From contig NZ_LR734869.1 in assembly GCF_900010725.2 (NCBI RefSeq), forward strand, positions 275,159-339,158: a DNA stretch of 64,000 nt, read 5' to 3'. Shown here in pieces: positions 43,568 to 53,140 of the stretch. This DNA is from Planktothrix serta PCC 8927. GTDB taxonomy: Bacteria > Cyanobacteriota > Cyanobacteriia > Cyanobacteriales > Microcoleaceae. The position numbers and the translations under genes are program-made. Every line of letters begins with the position of its first letter. Position 1 is the first letter of the stretch. The notes beneath the pieces are model-generated. The model was not told the DNA's origin. It was given only the letters and a program-made list of their open reading frames with translations, and ran no database searches.

Positions 43568-44350
43568 ATGTTATTAAAAGATAAAGTTGCTGTGATTACT
43601 GGAGCGGGTTCAGGAATTGGTCAAGCCACGGCATTATTATTAGCAAAAGAAGGGGCAAAAGTGGCAACCCTTGATCGCACACCCGAAAAAGGTCAAAAAA
43701 CCGTTGATCAAATTAAACAAGCGGGGGGAGAAGCAATGACAACTAAGGCAGATATTTCTTACCCTGAACAGGTACAACAATCAATGGATAAAATAGCCAA
43801 AACTTGGGGAAAAATTGATATTGTTTTTGCGAATGCTGGCATTAATGGCGTTTGGGCACCTTTAGAGGAACTTTCCCCGGAGGAATGGAAAACGACAATT
43901 TCTATTAATTTAGATGGAACCTTTTATACCTTAAAATATGCTTTACCTTATTTAAAAAAACAAGGCGGAAGTGTTGTAATTACATCTTCTGTAAATGGCA
44001 CTCGAATGTTTAGTAATAGTGGCGCATCGGCTTATGCTTCAACGAAAGCGGCTCAAGTTGCTTTTGCTAAAATGACCGCATTAGAATTAGCGAAATATAA
44101 AATTAGAGTGAATGTGATTTGTCCGGGGGCAATTACAACGGAAATCGATCATAATACTCAACGAGAATACTTAGAAAAAGCTCAAGAACCCGTTGAATTT
44201 CCTGAAGGTAAAATTCCCTTAACCGATGGTAAACCAGGAACCTCTAAACAAGTAGCCCAACTGGTTTTATTTTTAGTGTCTGATGCTTCTAGTCATATCA
44301 CCGGAACTGAAGTTTGGATCGATGGCGGACAATCTTTATTACAAGGATAA
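43568..44350 (+). CDS. Short-chain dehydrogenase/reductase
   Basis: A 260-residue NAD(P)-dependent oxidoreductase of the classical SDR type. The cofactor motif TGAGSGIG is at residues 11-18 and the NAG motif at ~89-91. The catalytic Tyr156 and Lys160 lie in AYASTKAAQ, with Ser140/141 upstream. After the conserved PGAITTEIDHNTQ segment there is a ~20-residue insertion (LEKAQEPVEFPEGKIPLTDG). An acidic residue after the second strand (TLDRTPEK) suggests NAD rather than NADP. Substrate unknown. The GH31 gene follows 58 bp downstream. Confidence 0.9.
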   Translation: MLLKDKVAVITGAGSGIGQATALLLAKEGAKVATLDRTPEKGQKTVDQIKQAGGEAMTTKADISYPEQVQQSMDKIAKTWGKIDIVFANAGINGVWAPLEELSPEEWKTTISINLDGTFYTLKYALPYLKKQGGSVVITSSVNGTRMFSNSGASAYASTKAAQVAFAKMTALELAKYKIRVNVICPGAITTEIDHNTQREYLEKAQEPVEFPEGKIPLTDGKPGTSKQVAQLVLFLVSDASSHITGTEVWIDGGQSLLQG

Positions 44351-44408
44351 GGATTTTTAGGATAGAATTAATTAAACGCTATTTTTTTAATCCCTACTAT
44401 TTTAGATT

Positions 44409-46748
44409 ATGCCTCAATATTTTGGACAATTACACACCCTAGACCCCAGTTGGTCACAAATTGAAGCCGTTAAAACGGTAGAAGTGGGCGATCGCCATCT
44501 ACTGTTTAATTGTGGCAATGCTGATGTTAAAATTAGTCTATTAGCCGATAATTTAATTCGAGTCCGCTATTCCCCATCGGGTGATTTTCTTCCCCGTCGG
44601 TCTTGGGCTGTTACTGTAGAGGATCAAGATTGGCAACCCGTTCAATTTCAAACTCACGAAACCGAAACAACGACAGAAATTATTACCGAAAAAATTAAGA
44701 TTATTATTCAACATAACCCTTGCCGGATTCAATGTTATGATCTGCAAAATAATCCCTTTGCCATAGATGGAGAATTAGGCTTTGCTTGGCGACAAGGATT
44801 AACAGCAGTTTGGAAAAAAATTGAACCCGAAGAACATTTTTATGGGTTTGGAGAACGGACAGGATTTTTAGATAAACTTGGGGAAATTAAAACCAATTGG
44901 ACAGTTGATTCTTTAGATTATGATGCTTTAACGGATGCCATGTATCAGGCTATTCCTGTATTTATGGCGTTACGTCCTGAGTTAAGTTATGGCATTTTTT
45001 TAAATAGTACCTATTGGAGTCGCTTTGATATTGGGGTTGAACAACCGGGAATTTGGCGAATGGAAACCCAAGCCCCAGAATTAGATTATTATATTATTTA
45101 TGGCCCCGAACCTGCCCAAATTCTTAATACTTATACCCAACTCACCGGACGAATGCCCTTACCGCCGCGTTGGGCTTTAGGCTATCATCAATGTCGGTGG
45201 AGTTATGAATCAGAAATTGTTGTTCAAGAAATAGCAAAAGAATTTAGAAACCGCAAAATTCCCTGTGATGTGATTCATTTAGATATTGATTATATGCAGG
45301 GATATCGAGTGTTTACCTGGAATGAAAAACGGTTTCCAGAACCTAAAAAATTAATTCAAAATTTATCTGAAAATGGCTTTAAAGCCGTTACAATTATTGA
45401 TCCAGGGGTTAAATATGAACCCGAAGGAAATTATGCTATTTTTGATCAAGGATTAGAACAGGATTATTTTGTTAGAAAACCGAACGGTCAATTGTTTCAT
45501 GGTTATGTTTGGCCGGATAAAGCGGTTTTTCCTGATTTTTTAAATCTTAAAGTACAAAAATGGTGGGGAGAATGCCATCAAACTTTAACAGATATGGGGA
45601 TTTCCGGTATTTGGAATGATATGAATGAACCCGCCTTAGATGACCGTCCCTTTGGCGATAAAGGAACTAAAATTACCTTTCCTTTAGATAGTTTACAGGG
45701 CCCTCCAGAAGAACGAGCAACCCACGCCGAAACCCATAATTTATATGGGTTAATGATGTCAAAATCTAGCGCCGAAGCGTTATTAAAATTGCGACCAAAA
45801 GAGCGATCTTTTGTATTAACTCGGTCAGGATATGCAGGAATTCAACGCTGGTCATCGGTGTGGATGGGGGATAATCATTCGATTTGGGAACATTTAGAAA
45901 CTTCTCTCCCAATGTTATGCAATATGGGGTTATCCGGTGTCGCATTTGTAGGTTGTGATATTGGAGGTTTTGCGGGGAATGCAACAGCAGAATTATTCGC
46001 CCGATGGATGCAATTGGGAATATTATATCCGTTGATGCGAGGTCATTCTGCGTTATCAACAGCCCAACATGAACCTTGGGTATTTGGAGAACGAGTTGAA
46101 TGCATTTGTCGAGACTATTTAGAATTACGCTATCGTCTTTTACCCTATCTTTATACGTTATTTTGGGAAGCTACACAAACGGGTTCACCAATTCTTCGCC
46201 CTCTATTTTATCACTATCCTAATGATAGCAAAACCTATAGTTTATCTGATCAAGTTTTACTGGGTTCGGCAATTTTAGCAGCCCCGATTTATCGTCCCGG
46301 TGTTGAATGTCGGGCTGTATATTTACCCAAAGGAATTTGGTATGATTGGTGGACGAAAGAACCTTATTCTGGATCACAATATATTTTAGCAGAAGCACCT
46401 TTAGAACGGATGCCATTATATGTAAAAGCCGGGTCAATAATTCCCTTACAACCGGTGATGCAATATGTTGATGAAAAACCGATTGATAGTTTAACCTTTA
46501 AGGTATTTCCAGGGACTGGAGAGGGGATTTTATATGAAGATGATGGTCATTCTTTTGAGTATATTCAGGGTATTTATTCAACAACAAAATATCAAGTTTC
46601 TCAAGAAAATCAAGCATTAATTATTGAAATTGAACCCCGTCAAGGACAATGGACTCCTCCTGACCGGGAGATTATTATTGATGTTGTGGGAGTCGGAGAA
46701 CAGCGTTTTCAAGATGACGGTCAGGGGAAAATATTAAGATTCAGTTGA
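44409..46748 (+). CDS. GH31 family alpha-glucosidase
   Basis: A 779-residue glycosidase. The N-terminal galactose-mutarotase-like domain (~1-240) includes EEHFYGFGERTGFLDK. The GH31 barrel has RWALGYHQCRWSYESE, the nucleophile Asp404 in GIWNDMNEPA and the acid/base Asp488 in VWMGDNHSIWEHL. A C-terminal beta region (KAGSIIPLQPVMQYVDEKP) closes the protein. It should release glucose from malto-oligosaccharides or related alpha-glucosides. No signal peptide is seen, so it is cytoplasmic. The gene is close behind the SDR gene and may share its transcript. Confidence 0.92.
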   Translation: MPQYFGQLHTLDPSWSQIEAVKTVEVGDRHLLFNCGNADVKISLLADNLIRVRYSPSGDFLPRRSWAVTVEDQDWQPVQFQTHETETTTEIITEKIKIIIQHNPCRIQCYDLQNNPFAIDGELGFAWRQGLTAVWKKIEPEEHFYGFGERTGFLDKLGEIKTNWTVDSLDYDALTDAMYQAIPVFMALRPELSYGIFLNSTYWSRFDIGVEQPGIWRMETQAPELDYYIIYGPEPAQILNTYTQLTGRMPLPPRWALGYHQCRWSYESEIVVQEIAKEFRNRKIPCDVIHLDIDYMQGYRVFTWNEKRFPEPKKLIQNLSENGFKAVTIIDPGVKYEPEGNYAIFDQGLEQDYFVRKPNGQLFHGYVWPDKAVFPDFLNLKVQKWWGECHQTLTDMGISGIWNDMNEPALDDRPFGDKGTKITFPLDSLQGPPEERATHAETHNLYGLMMSKSSAEALLKLRPKERSFVLTRSGYAGIQRWSSVWMGDNHSIWEHLETSLPMLCNMGLSGVAFVGCDIGGFAGNATAELFARWMQLGILYPLMRGHSALSTAQHEPWVFGERVECICRDYLELRYRLLPYLYTLFWEATQTGSPILRPLFYHYPNDSKTYSLSDQVLLGSAILAAPIYRPGVECRAVYLPKGIWYDWWTKEPYSGSQYILAEAPLERMPLYVKAGSIIPLQPVMQYVDEKPIDSLTFKVFPGTGEGILYEDDGHSFEYIQGIYSTTKYQVSQENQALIIEIEPRQGQWTPPDREIIIDVVGVGEQRFQDDGQGKILRFS

Positions 46749-46770
46749 TAAGAATCAACAGCACCGATTT

Positions 46771-49524
46771 TTATTTTAAGGGGTAATGGCGTTGTAAAAA
46801 AGCTTCAGCAGAAGCGCGATCGCACACTTCCCCATCTAATGTAACCGTCAATAAATCATCTAACATTTGTTTAAATTGACGACCTGGTTTATATCCCATT
46901 GTTTTTAAATCATTGCCATTTAACGGAGGTTTAATCTGTTGTAATTGAGTTAAATATTGCCAAATTCGCTGTCTTATGGGTCGTGGAGATTGAACCGCCA
47001 TTAAAATTAACATCGGTAAATCATAACGCTTAAATAGCCAGAAAAACTGACTATTTTTTTCAGATGTTAATAACGTTTCAAACACATAATTTTTAGCTAA
47101 TTCTAAATGATTTAATCGTTCAATACTATCAATAGTTAACTGTAGGTTATGAGCCACTTTTTCTCGATATTCGGGTAATAAATAAGCAATTAATACCTCT
47201 AATCTAACTTCCCAATGGGTTAAGGTTCGTTGCGGATCAAACCGTTGTAAACACCGATCAACAGAACGCACTTGTCGCCATAATTGCGGACTTAATTCTA
47301 ACGTAGGATGAATACAACGCAACGCTTTTAAATCTCCTAATAGTTGCAATGATCGTTTCCAATAGGGAGACTGTAAAATATATTTTAACTCACTTTTTAA
47401 GCGAGTTTCTAAAGCCGGAATTCGGCGATTTTGATCAAAGGATTTATTACTTTCTTCTCGTTGTTTTTCATAAATTCCACTACTAACCGCATAACAAATA
47501 TAGTCTTTAGTGTGAGATTCAATTTCAAACCCTAAGCGCACCGCAAACCGCACGGCGCGATAAATTCGAGTTGGATCTTCAATAAAACTATTGGCGTGTA
47601 AAACCCGAATTTTTCGAGTTTCTAAATCCGAAATCCCTCCAAAAAAGTCTAATAATTCCCCAACCTGGGGAGACGTTAACCGCAAGGCTAAAGCATTAAT
47701 TGTAAAATCCCGTCGATATAAATCTTGACGAATTGAACTCGCCTCGACTTCAGGATTTGCCGCCGGATAGGGATAAAATTCTGTTCTAGCGGTAGCAATA
47801 TCAATCCAAAGTGAGTCTAAAATCGGATCATTATGCCATAATAAAGCTGCTGTTTTAAATTGACCATGAACGTCTAACCGTGAGGCTGGATAATGTTTCT
47901 GTAAGTCCTGTGCTAATTCCACCGCCGGAGAAATAGTTGATAAAATATCTCCCTCAAAATTGGGATTTCCATAGCATCCATCCACCACAATATCAATATC
48001 ACTCAATAATACAGTTTTTTCGGGTTCTGCTAATAGTAAATCCCGCACCGCACCCCCCACTAAATAAACCTGCCATCCGCGTTTTTCTGCTAAAAAGGAT
48101 AGGCGATTTAGTAAGGTTAACAAGGGAGTTGCTAATCGTTCTTCTAATAGTTCTTCTAAGGTGGAACAAGTAAACCCCGGAATACAGCCTTTTAAGGGTG
48201 ATTTTTGCGGACGTTGTTGTTGATGAAGTAACCTTAAAACATCAGTTCTGGTCACAATTCCCACTAAATTTTTGTGTTCTAAAACAGGTAAGCGTCCAAT
48301 GTCAAAAGTCACCATTAAGGATTCAATTTCGGGTAAGGTTGTTTCTGGGGTAATGGTTTTTAATTGGGGGGTCATATACCCCTTAACGGGTGCATGACTA
48401 AAGCCATGATGTAGGGCTATATCTAAATCTCGACGGGAGATAATTCCTACTAATTGATCCTGTTCATCGACGACAGAAAGACCGGAATGACCATAGCGTA
48501 ATAAAATTCGATGGGCTTCTTCTACAGAGGTTTCAGGACGAATGGTTCTCACCGGAGAAGACATTAATTCTTTGGCGGTTGGAGGGTGAGGAATTTGGGC
48601 TTTTAATTGTTCAACCAGTTGATCTAAAATTTCTGAAAAATTGCCTTCTTTAAGAACAACTGAAGCCGCACGAGTATGTCCGCCCCCGCCATAGGGTTTA
48701 AACAGTTCATTGAGGTTGGTTTTTTCAATCCGAGAACGTCCAATAATACTTAACCGTTCTCCTCCTTTGATAGCATATTGATTTCCTAATAGTAAAGCAT
48801 CACTTTCTGTTAAATCAATTAATTCTGAAGCCACACTCGATAAACCGGGTACATATTCATCGGTTTTTAATAATATCCAAGCTACGGTATAACCTCTAAT
48901 GGTTGATTTTTGGAGTTGTTCTAAGGCGAGGGTTAATAAGTCTTGTAATTTCGGCGGTAAACCGGGTTCTACATATTCTGCAATCACGGGTAAATTTGCC
49001 CCTTGCTGCATTAACCACGCTAAGGCAATGGCATCTCTAGCGGTAGAATGGGGGAAGGTTAATGAACCTGTATCTAAATGAATTCCTAACGCCATTACCG
49101 TCGCTTCTGCTGTGCTTAAAAGCAGTTGTTGGGGTTGATTTCTTAATAGTTCTACAATTAATGTTGTGGTTGCACCAACGGCTTGAATAAAAGTTTCTGT
49201 AGCGGGAATATCGGATTTTACATCAGGATGGTGATCATAAATTCTAATCGCCGATAAGTTGGGTAAGCGAAACCATTCGGCACTTTTTCCTAAGCGATCG
49301 CAATTTTGAGTATCAACAACACTAATTGAATGAATTTTATTAGGATTAACAGATCGGCGTTCAATTAAAGGAAATTCATCTCGATATAATGCTAAAAAAT
49401 CTCTCACCGATGGATGACTTCCTCCCGATAATACGATGCGACTTCCGGGGTAAATTCGAGTCAGTCCCACCGCCGCCCCCAAGGCGTCAAAATCAGCCGT
49501 AATATGACATAAAATTAAGTGCAT
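46771..49524 (-). CDS. Fusion of DHH phosphoesterase, CBS pair and tRNA nucleotidyltransferase
   Basis: A 917-residue multidomain protein. Residues 1-310 form a DHH/DHHA1 phosphoesterase (ITADFDALGAAVGL, IYDHHPDVKSD, PYGGGGHTRAASV). Residues ~315-435 form a CBS pair (SPVRTIRPETSVEEAHRILL, GIVTRTDVLRLL). Residues ~455-917 form a class II nucleotidyltransferase with VYLVGGAVRDLLL, the metal DxD in LSDIDIVVDG, RRDFTINALALRL and RAVRFAVRLGFEI. In bacteria with split CC- and A-adding enzymes, this architecture is known for A- or CC-adding/poly(A) enzymes. Which nucleotide it adds is not resolved here. CBS pairs bind adenosine nucleotides and may regulate it. Confidence 0.9.
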   Translation of the reverse strand: MHLILCHITADFDALGAAVGLTRIYPGSRIVLSGGSHPSVRDFLALYRDEFPLIERRSVNPNKIHSISVVDTQNCDRLGKSAEWFRLPNLSAIRIYDHHPDVKSDIPATETFIQAVGATTTLIVELLRNQPQQLLLSTAEATVMALGIHLDTGSLTFPHSTARDAIALAWLMQQGANLPVIAEYVEPGLPPKLQDLLTLALEQLQKSTIRGYTVAWILLKTDEYVPGLSSVASELIDLTESDALLLGNQYAIKGGERLSIIGRSRIEKTNLNELFKPYGGGGHTRAASVVLKEGNFSEILDQLVEQLKAQIPHPPTAKELMSSPVRTIRPETSVEEAHRILLRYGHSGLSVVDEQDQLVGIISRRDLDIALHHGFSHAPVKGYMTPQLKTITPETTLPEIESLMVTFDIGRLPVLEHKNLVGIVTRTDVLRLLHQQQRPQKSPLKGCIPGFTCSTLEELLEERLATPLLTLLNRLSFLAEKRGWQVYLVGGAVRDLLLAEPEKTVLLSDIDIVVDGCYGNPNFEGDILSTISPAVELAQDLQKHYPASRLDVHGQFKTAALLWHNDPILDSLWIDIATARTEFYPYPAANPEVEASSIRQDLYRRDFTINALALRLTSPQVGELLDFFGGISDLETRKIRVLHANSFIEDPTRIYRAVRFAVRLGFEIESHTKDYICYAVSSGIYEKQREESNKSFDQNRRIPALETRLKSELKYILQSPYWKRSLQLLGDLKALRCIHPTLELSPQLWRQVRSVDRCLQRFDPQRTLTHWEVRLEVLIAYLLPEYREKVAHNLQLTIDSIERLNHLELAKNYVFETLLTSEKNSQFFWLFKRYDLPMLILMAVQSPRPIRQRIWQYLTQLQQIKPPLNGNDLKTMGYKPGRQFKQMLDDLLTVTLDGEVCDRASAEAFLQRHYPLK

Positions 49525-49564
49525 AAAATCAGGAATGGGGTGTTGGGTGTCCGGTGAATTTTAA

Positions 49565-50938
49565 TTAAGTTAACTCTTTGATTAATTTTACCATAAAAAA
49601 TCCATCCATATTCTGTCTATGGGGCCAGATTTTAATCCAGCCTTCTGGCTCAGGAGAAAGGGTAAAATTCGCAGGAGGAGGTTGAATTTTCCAGTTTGAA
49701 TGCTGAGTTAAAAAGGTTTGAATTACGCTTTCATTTTCTTGAGGATGGAGAGTACAGGTAGAATAAACTAAACAACCTCCTGGTTTAACCCAAGTTTGAG
49801 TAATTTCTAATAGTTCAGCTTGAAGTTGAGACAGATCTTGAATATTTTTAGGATCATGTCGCCAGCGTCCATCAGCCCGCCGATGTAACGTTCCTAAACC
49901 CGAACAGGGCGCATCTAATAAAACCCGATCAGCACTTTCAAAATAGCCCTGTAATTTCCGAATATCTTCGTGTTGAGGATCGATACAATTGAGTTGTAAT
50001 CGTGTTAGGTTTTGCTGAACTTTTTTTAATCGAGATTTAATCGAATCAAAGGCTAAAATTTTCCCTTGATCCTGGATTAATTCAGCAATATGAGTGGTTT
50101 TTCCTCCCGGCGCCGCACAAGCATCAATAATTGTTTCTCCCGGTTGCGGATCTAATAAATAACTCACCCATTGAGCACTACTATCTTGAATTGACCACCA
50201 TCCTTGATCATAACCGGGTAATTTTTGAATTGCACCTATACTTCCCATTAACCTTAATCCTAGAGGAAGTCCAGAAATTCGATTAACAGAAATCCCCCTA
50301 TTTTGTAATTCAGATTCTACTGTTTCTAAAGTGGTTTGTAAGGGATTAATTCTTAAATCAATAGACGGAGATTGATTAAACCAAGTACAAAGCTGTTCTG
50401 TTTCTTCTAATCCTAAACTCTCTAACCAAAATTGAATCAGCCAGTCAGGAAAACTATAGAGAATTCCTAATTTTTCTATGGGATTTTTGGGTAACTCAAA
50501 GGGAGTAAAAATAGAGTTAATAGAATCAGGAATTTCTACAAGACAATTTCCCTGTTCTCGAATATAATGTCTTAATATCCCATTTACAAAACCGCTAAAG
50601 TGCGTTAAGTCATTTTGTTTAACTAATTCCACACTGGTATCGACCGCAGCCGAATTGGGAATCTGATTTAGATAGCAAACTTGATAAAAACCGAGATGTA
50701 GTATAGTACGAATATCCGGGTGCTGTTGATGGGATTTTTTAGGGGCTAAGTAATCGATTAAGGTATCGAGCGATCGCCTCCTACGAACACAACCATAGAC
50801 TAATTCGGTGGTTAAGCGTCGGTTAATATCCGATAAATCAGATTGACGAAGCCATTGATCTAAAGCCACATCAGCCAGTCCACCCCGTCGGTTAATGTCT
50901 CGGAGAGCTAAAAATGCAACTTGGCGCGGATTATTATT
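49565..50938 (-). CDS. rsmB: 16S rRNA m5C967 methyltransferase RsmB
   Basis: A 457-residue rRNA methyltransferase. The N-terminal NusB-like domain runs to ~140 (RQVAFLALRDINRRGGLADV). The SAM-binding domain has DACAAPGGKTTHIAELI, VLLDAPCSGLGTLHRR and the catalytic Cys region VYSTCTLHPQENE. It methylates C967 of 16S rRNA. The start is uncertain: GTG at 50938 gives the usual N-terminus (NNNPRQVAF), while a TTG at 50959 would add seven residues; no ATG is available. Confidence 0.92.
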   Translation of the reverse strand, partial: NNNPRQVAFLALRDINRRGGLADVALDQWLRQSDLSDINRRLTTELVYGCVRRRRSLDTLIDYLAPKKSHQQHPDIRTILHLGFYQVCYLNQIPNSAAVDTSVELVKQNDLTHFSGFVNGILRHYIREQGNCLVEIPDSINSIFTPFELPKNPIEKLGILYSFPDWLIQFWLESLGLEETEQLCTWFNQSPSIDLRINPLQTTLETVESELQNRGISVNRISGLPLGLRLMGSIGAIQKLPGYDQGWWSIQDSSAQWVSYLLDPQPGETIIDACAAPGGKTTHIAELIQDQGKILAFDSIKSRLKKVQQNLTRLQLNCIDPQHEDIRKLQGYFESADRVLLDAPCSGLGTLHRRADGRWRHDPKNIQDLSQLQAELLEITQTWVKPGGCLVYSTCTLHPQENESVIQTFLTQHSNWKIQPPPANFTLSPEPEGWIKIWPHRQNMDGFFMVKLIKELT

Positions 50939-51030
50939 CACAGTTATTTTAACACTCAATTAACGTAATTGGACAATAATTTATCCCAGATAGATTGTAT
51001 TGAACTTATAGCTGAAACCCCAAATAAATC

Positions 51031-52383
51031 ATGACTACAACTGACTCAAGACTATCAGAAATTGGTGCTTTTCTACAAACAAATCTGAAGAAATTTTCTT
51101 CAAATTTAGCCCTTTCTAAGGCGCAGACCTATGACGATTGGCGAAAGCATTTTATGCACCAACGTTTAAGTTTAGGCTTTACCTTAGCTCTTATTTCCTA
51201 TTTTACCTTTACTGTCTCAGAAGTTAACAATTTTTTCTTTAACCGGGATCATTTTCACCCTTCATGGGTAGCCACACAAGTTGTTGTTGAATTGGGTTTA
51301 ATTATCGGTTTAGTTATCCTACGAACCCCCATCGGAATCAAATATCCGGGGTGGATGTTTCTTTTATTTTCTTGGCTGGTAACAATTACCCCCCAAATTC
51401 GAGAAAGCTTAGGAGGAATGGCGCGCGCTTCTATTATTGAATGGCCGTTAATGTTCTTTTCTCAAGCTACATTAATTCCGGTTTATTGGCCGTTACATTT
51501 AATTTCTCAATTAGGGGTTTTTATCTATTATCAGGGAAGTCAAACTTTATTCAATTTAAAAGTTGTACTTCCCGCCGAGTGGATGACGGCTGATTTCCTA
51601 TTTCTTTATCTATTTTGGATTTGTTTAATTTGCAATCTTTCGGTGTATTTATATGATCGGTTAGCGCGATCAGAATTTAACTCTCGTCAAGCCTTAGAAA
51701 AAGCTTATGAGCAAGTTAAAGAAGAACAGGAACGCTCAGAAAGTTTACTCTTAAATATTTTACCCCATTCCATTGCCCAACGGTTAAAACTGCAACCGAG
51801 TACCATTGCAGATAGTTTCACCGATGCGGGAGTTTTATTTGCTGATATTGTCGGTTTTACCGAACTTTCAGGACGGTTTGATCCTCCACAATTAGTTAAT
51901 TTACTCAATCAAATCTTTTCAGAATTTGATCATTTAGCCGAATTACATGGGTTAGAAAAAATTAAAACCATTGGAGATGCTTATATGGTGGTTTCGGGTT
52001 TACCCATTCCCCATGATGATTATGCAGATGCGATCGCAAATATGGCTTTAGATATGCAACGAACTCTGAAAGAATTTAATCTAAAAACCCAACAAAACTT
52101 TCATATTAGAATTGGGATTGCTACGGGCCCAGTTGTTGCTGGAGTGATTGGAATTAAGAAATTTATTTATGATTTATGGGGAGATACTGTTAATATTGCA
52201 AGTCGTATGGAATCCCATGGAATTGCAGATGAAATTCAAGTTACAGAAACTACCTATTTAGTCTTAAAACAAAGCTATTTATTTGAAAAAAGAGGTTTAA
52301 TTAAAGTGAAAGGAAAAGGAGAAATGACTACCTATTTATTAAAGGGAAAACAAACCCAAGGAGTTCCTGTCACCACTGGTTAA
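51031..52383 (+). CDS. Membrane-bound class III adenylate cyclase
   Basis: A 450-residue protein with about six transmembrane segments in residues ~46-210, a coiled linker (QALEKAYEQVKEEQERSESL), then a class III cyclase domain (~255-445). The metal-binding aspartates are in FADIVGFT (Asp272) and IGDAYM (Asp316). The lysine of EKIKTIGDAY and Asp381 in YDLWGDTVNIASRM predict ATP as substrate; Asn388 and Arg392 supply the transition-state residues. It should make cAMP in response to an unknown membrane signal. A CRP-type site lies elsewhere in the window (27027). Confidence 0.92.
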   Translation: MTTTDSRLSEIGAFLQTNLKKFSSNLALSKAQTYDDWRKHFMHQRLSLGFTLALISYFTFTVSEVNNFFFNRDHFHPSWVATQVVVELGLIIGLVILRTPIGIKYPGWMFLLFSWLVTITPQIRESLGGMARASIIEWPLMFFSQATLIPVYWPLHLISQLGVFIYYQGSQTLFNLKVVLPAEWMTADFLFLYLFWICLICNLSVYLYDRLARSEFNSRQALEKAYEQVKEEQERSESLLLNILPHSIAQRLKLQPSTIADSFTDAGVLFADIVGFTELSGRFDPPQLVNLLNQIFSEFDHLAELHGLEKIKTIGDAYMVVSGLPIPHDDYADAIANMALDMQRTLKEFNLKTQQNFHIRIGIATGPVVAGVIGIKKFIYDLWGDTVNIASRMESHGIADEIQVTETTYLVLKQSYLFEKRGLIKVKGKGEMTTYLLKGKQTQGVPVTTG

Positions 52384-52529
52384 CGGTTGGGTAGATAAAC
52401 TTATCGAGAACAAAAACTCAGGATTAGGATTAGAATTTCCGAAAAACAGGTCTTGACTGTTGGGGTTATTCTTAGAGACAATCAGAATTAAGAATATTAA
52501 TCTGGTTAAAACAGAATAGACTAAAACCT

Positions 52530-53048
52530 ATGAAAGCAACACTATTAGCCTTAACTCTAATCTTGTCCTTGAGTATGGGTCAAATTGTTCAAGCTAAAAC
52601 TTTAACAGAAAATGAACCCTTAAGTTTACAAGACTCACCAACGGTAACTGAAATCGCTCAAAATACCGAATCAATAACCATTGGAAAAGCAGCAGATCTA
52701 GTAACAGAATGGTTGAATGCAAAATCGAGGATTTTCGCCCCGCCTTTTGACCGTGAGCTTCTTGGAGACTTAACTACGGGGACATTATATATTGATACCT
52801 TAAAAGCGATTAATTTTTTAATTGAAAATAATGCCTATTATCAATATGGAGTCCAAAAAATTGAATCCATAGAACGATTTGCTGCATCGGGAAATAAAGC
52901 TACAATAGAAGTTAAAGTTACCGAAGATACAACTTTATACACCCAGGGTAAAGTGACGGAAAGTAGCTTTAATACAATATTAGTGCGTTATAATTTAGAA
53001 AAGTGGGATGGACTTTGGAAAATTGCTAACTCTCAAGTTCTGAATTAA
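52530..53048 (+). CDS. Secreted stand-alone DUF4101 (ARC6/IMS-tail-like) protein
   Basis: A 172-residue protein with a signal peptide (ATLLALTLILSLSMGQIVQA). The mature part carries a DUF4101 domain: AADLVTEWLNAKSRIFAPPF, then FAASGNKATIEVKVTEDTTL and TILVRYNLEKWDGLWKIANS. The same domain forms the C-terminus of Ftn2, encoded 2 kb further on (LNQWLSAKSVAMGPDHQ; RFIRKDGEWRIEDWQV). In plants the ARC6 C-terminal domain binds PDV2 in the intermembrane space. This protein would act in the periplasm. A role in division is inferred from the domain alone. Confidence 0.8.
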   Translation: MKATLLALTLILSLSMGQIVQAKTLTENEPLSLQDSPTVTEIAQNTESITIGKAADLVTEWLNAKSRIFAPPFDRELLGDLTTGTLYIDTLKAINFLIENNAYYQYGVQKIESIERFAASGNKATIEVKVTEDTTLYTQGKVTESSFNTILVRYNLEKWDGLWKIANSQVLN

Positions 53049-53074
53049 AGTCTTAAAAAATTAGGTGTTAAAGG

Positions 53075-53140
53075 ATGTATTTGTTGGATACAGATATTTT
53101 AATTGCAGCTTGTGCGCTTGGAAAGAATGCAATACTATAG
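53075..53140 (+). pseudogene. Truncated start of a PIN-domain (VapC-like) toxin gene
   Basis: ATG at 53075, after AAGG, reads MYLLDTDILIAACALGKNAI-L then TAG at 53138-53140. LLDTDILI is the first strand of PIN-domain RNases with the first catalytic Asp. The rest of the domain (~110 residues) is missing. It is most likely a decayed vapC. Confidence 0.55.

Noticed and set aside
45766..46059. 97-codon minus-strand frame inside the GH31 gene
   Set aside because: It opposes the catalytic barrel region of a complete, well-supported gene and has no family features.
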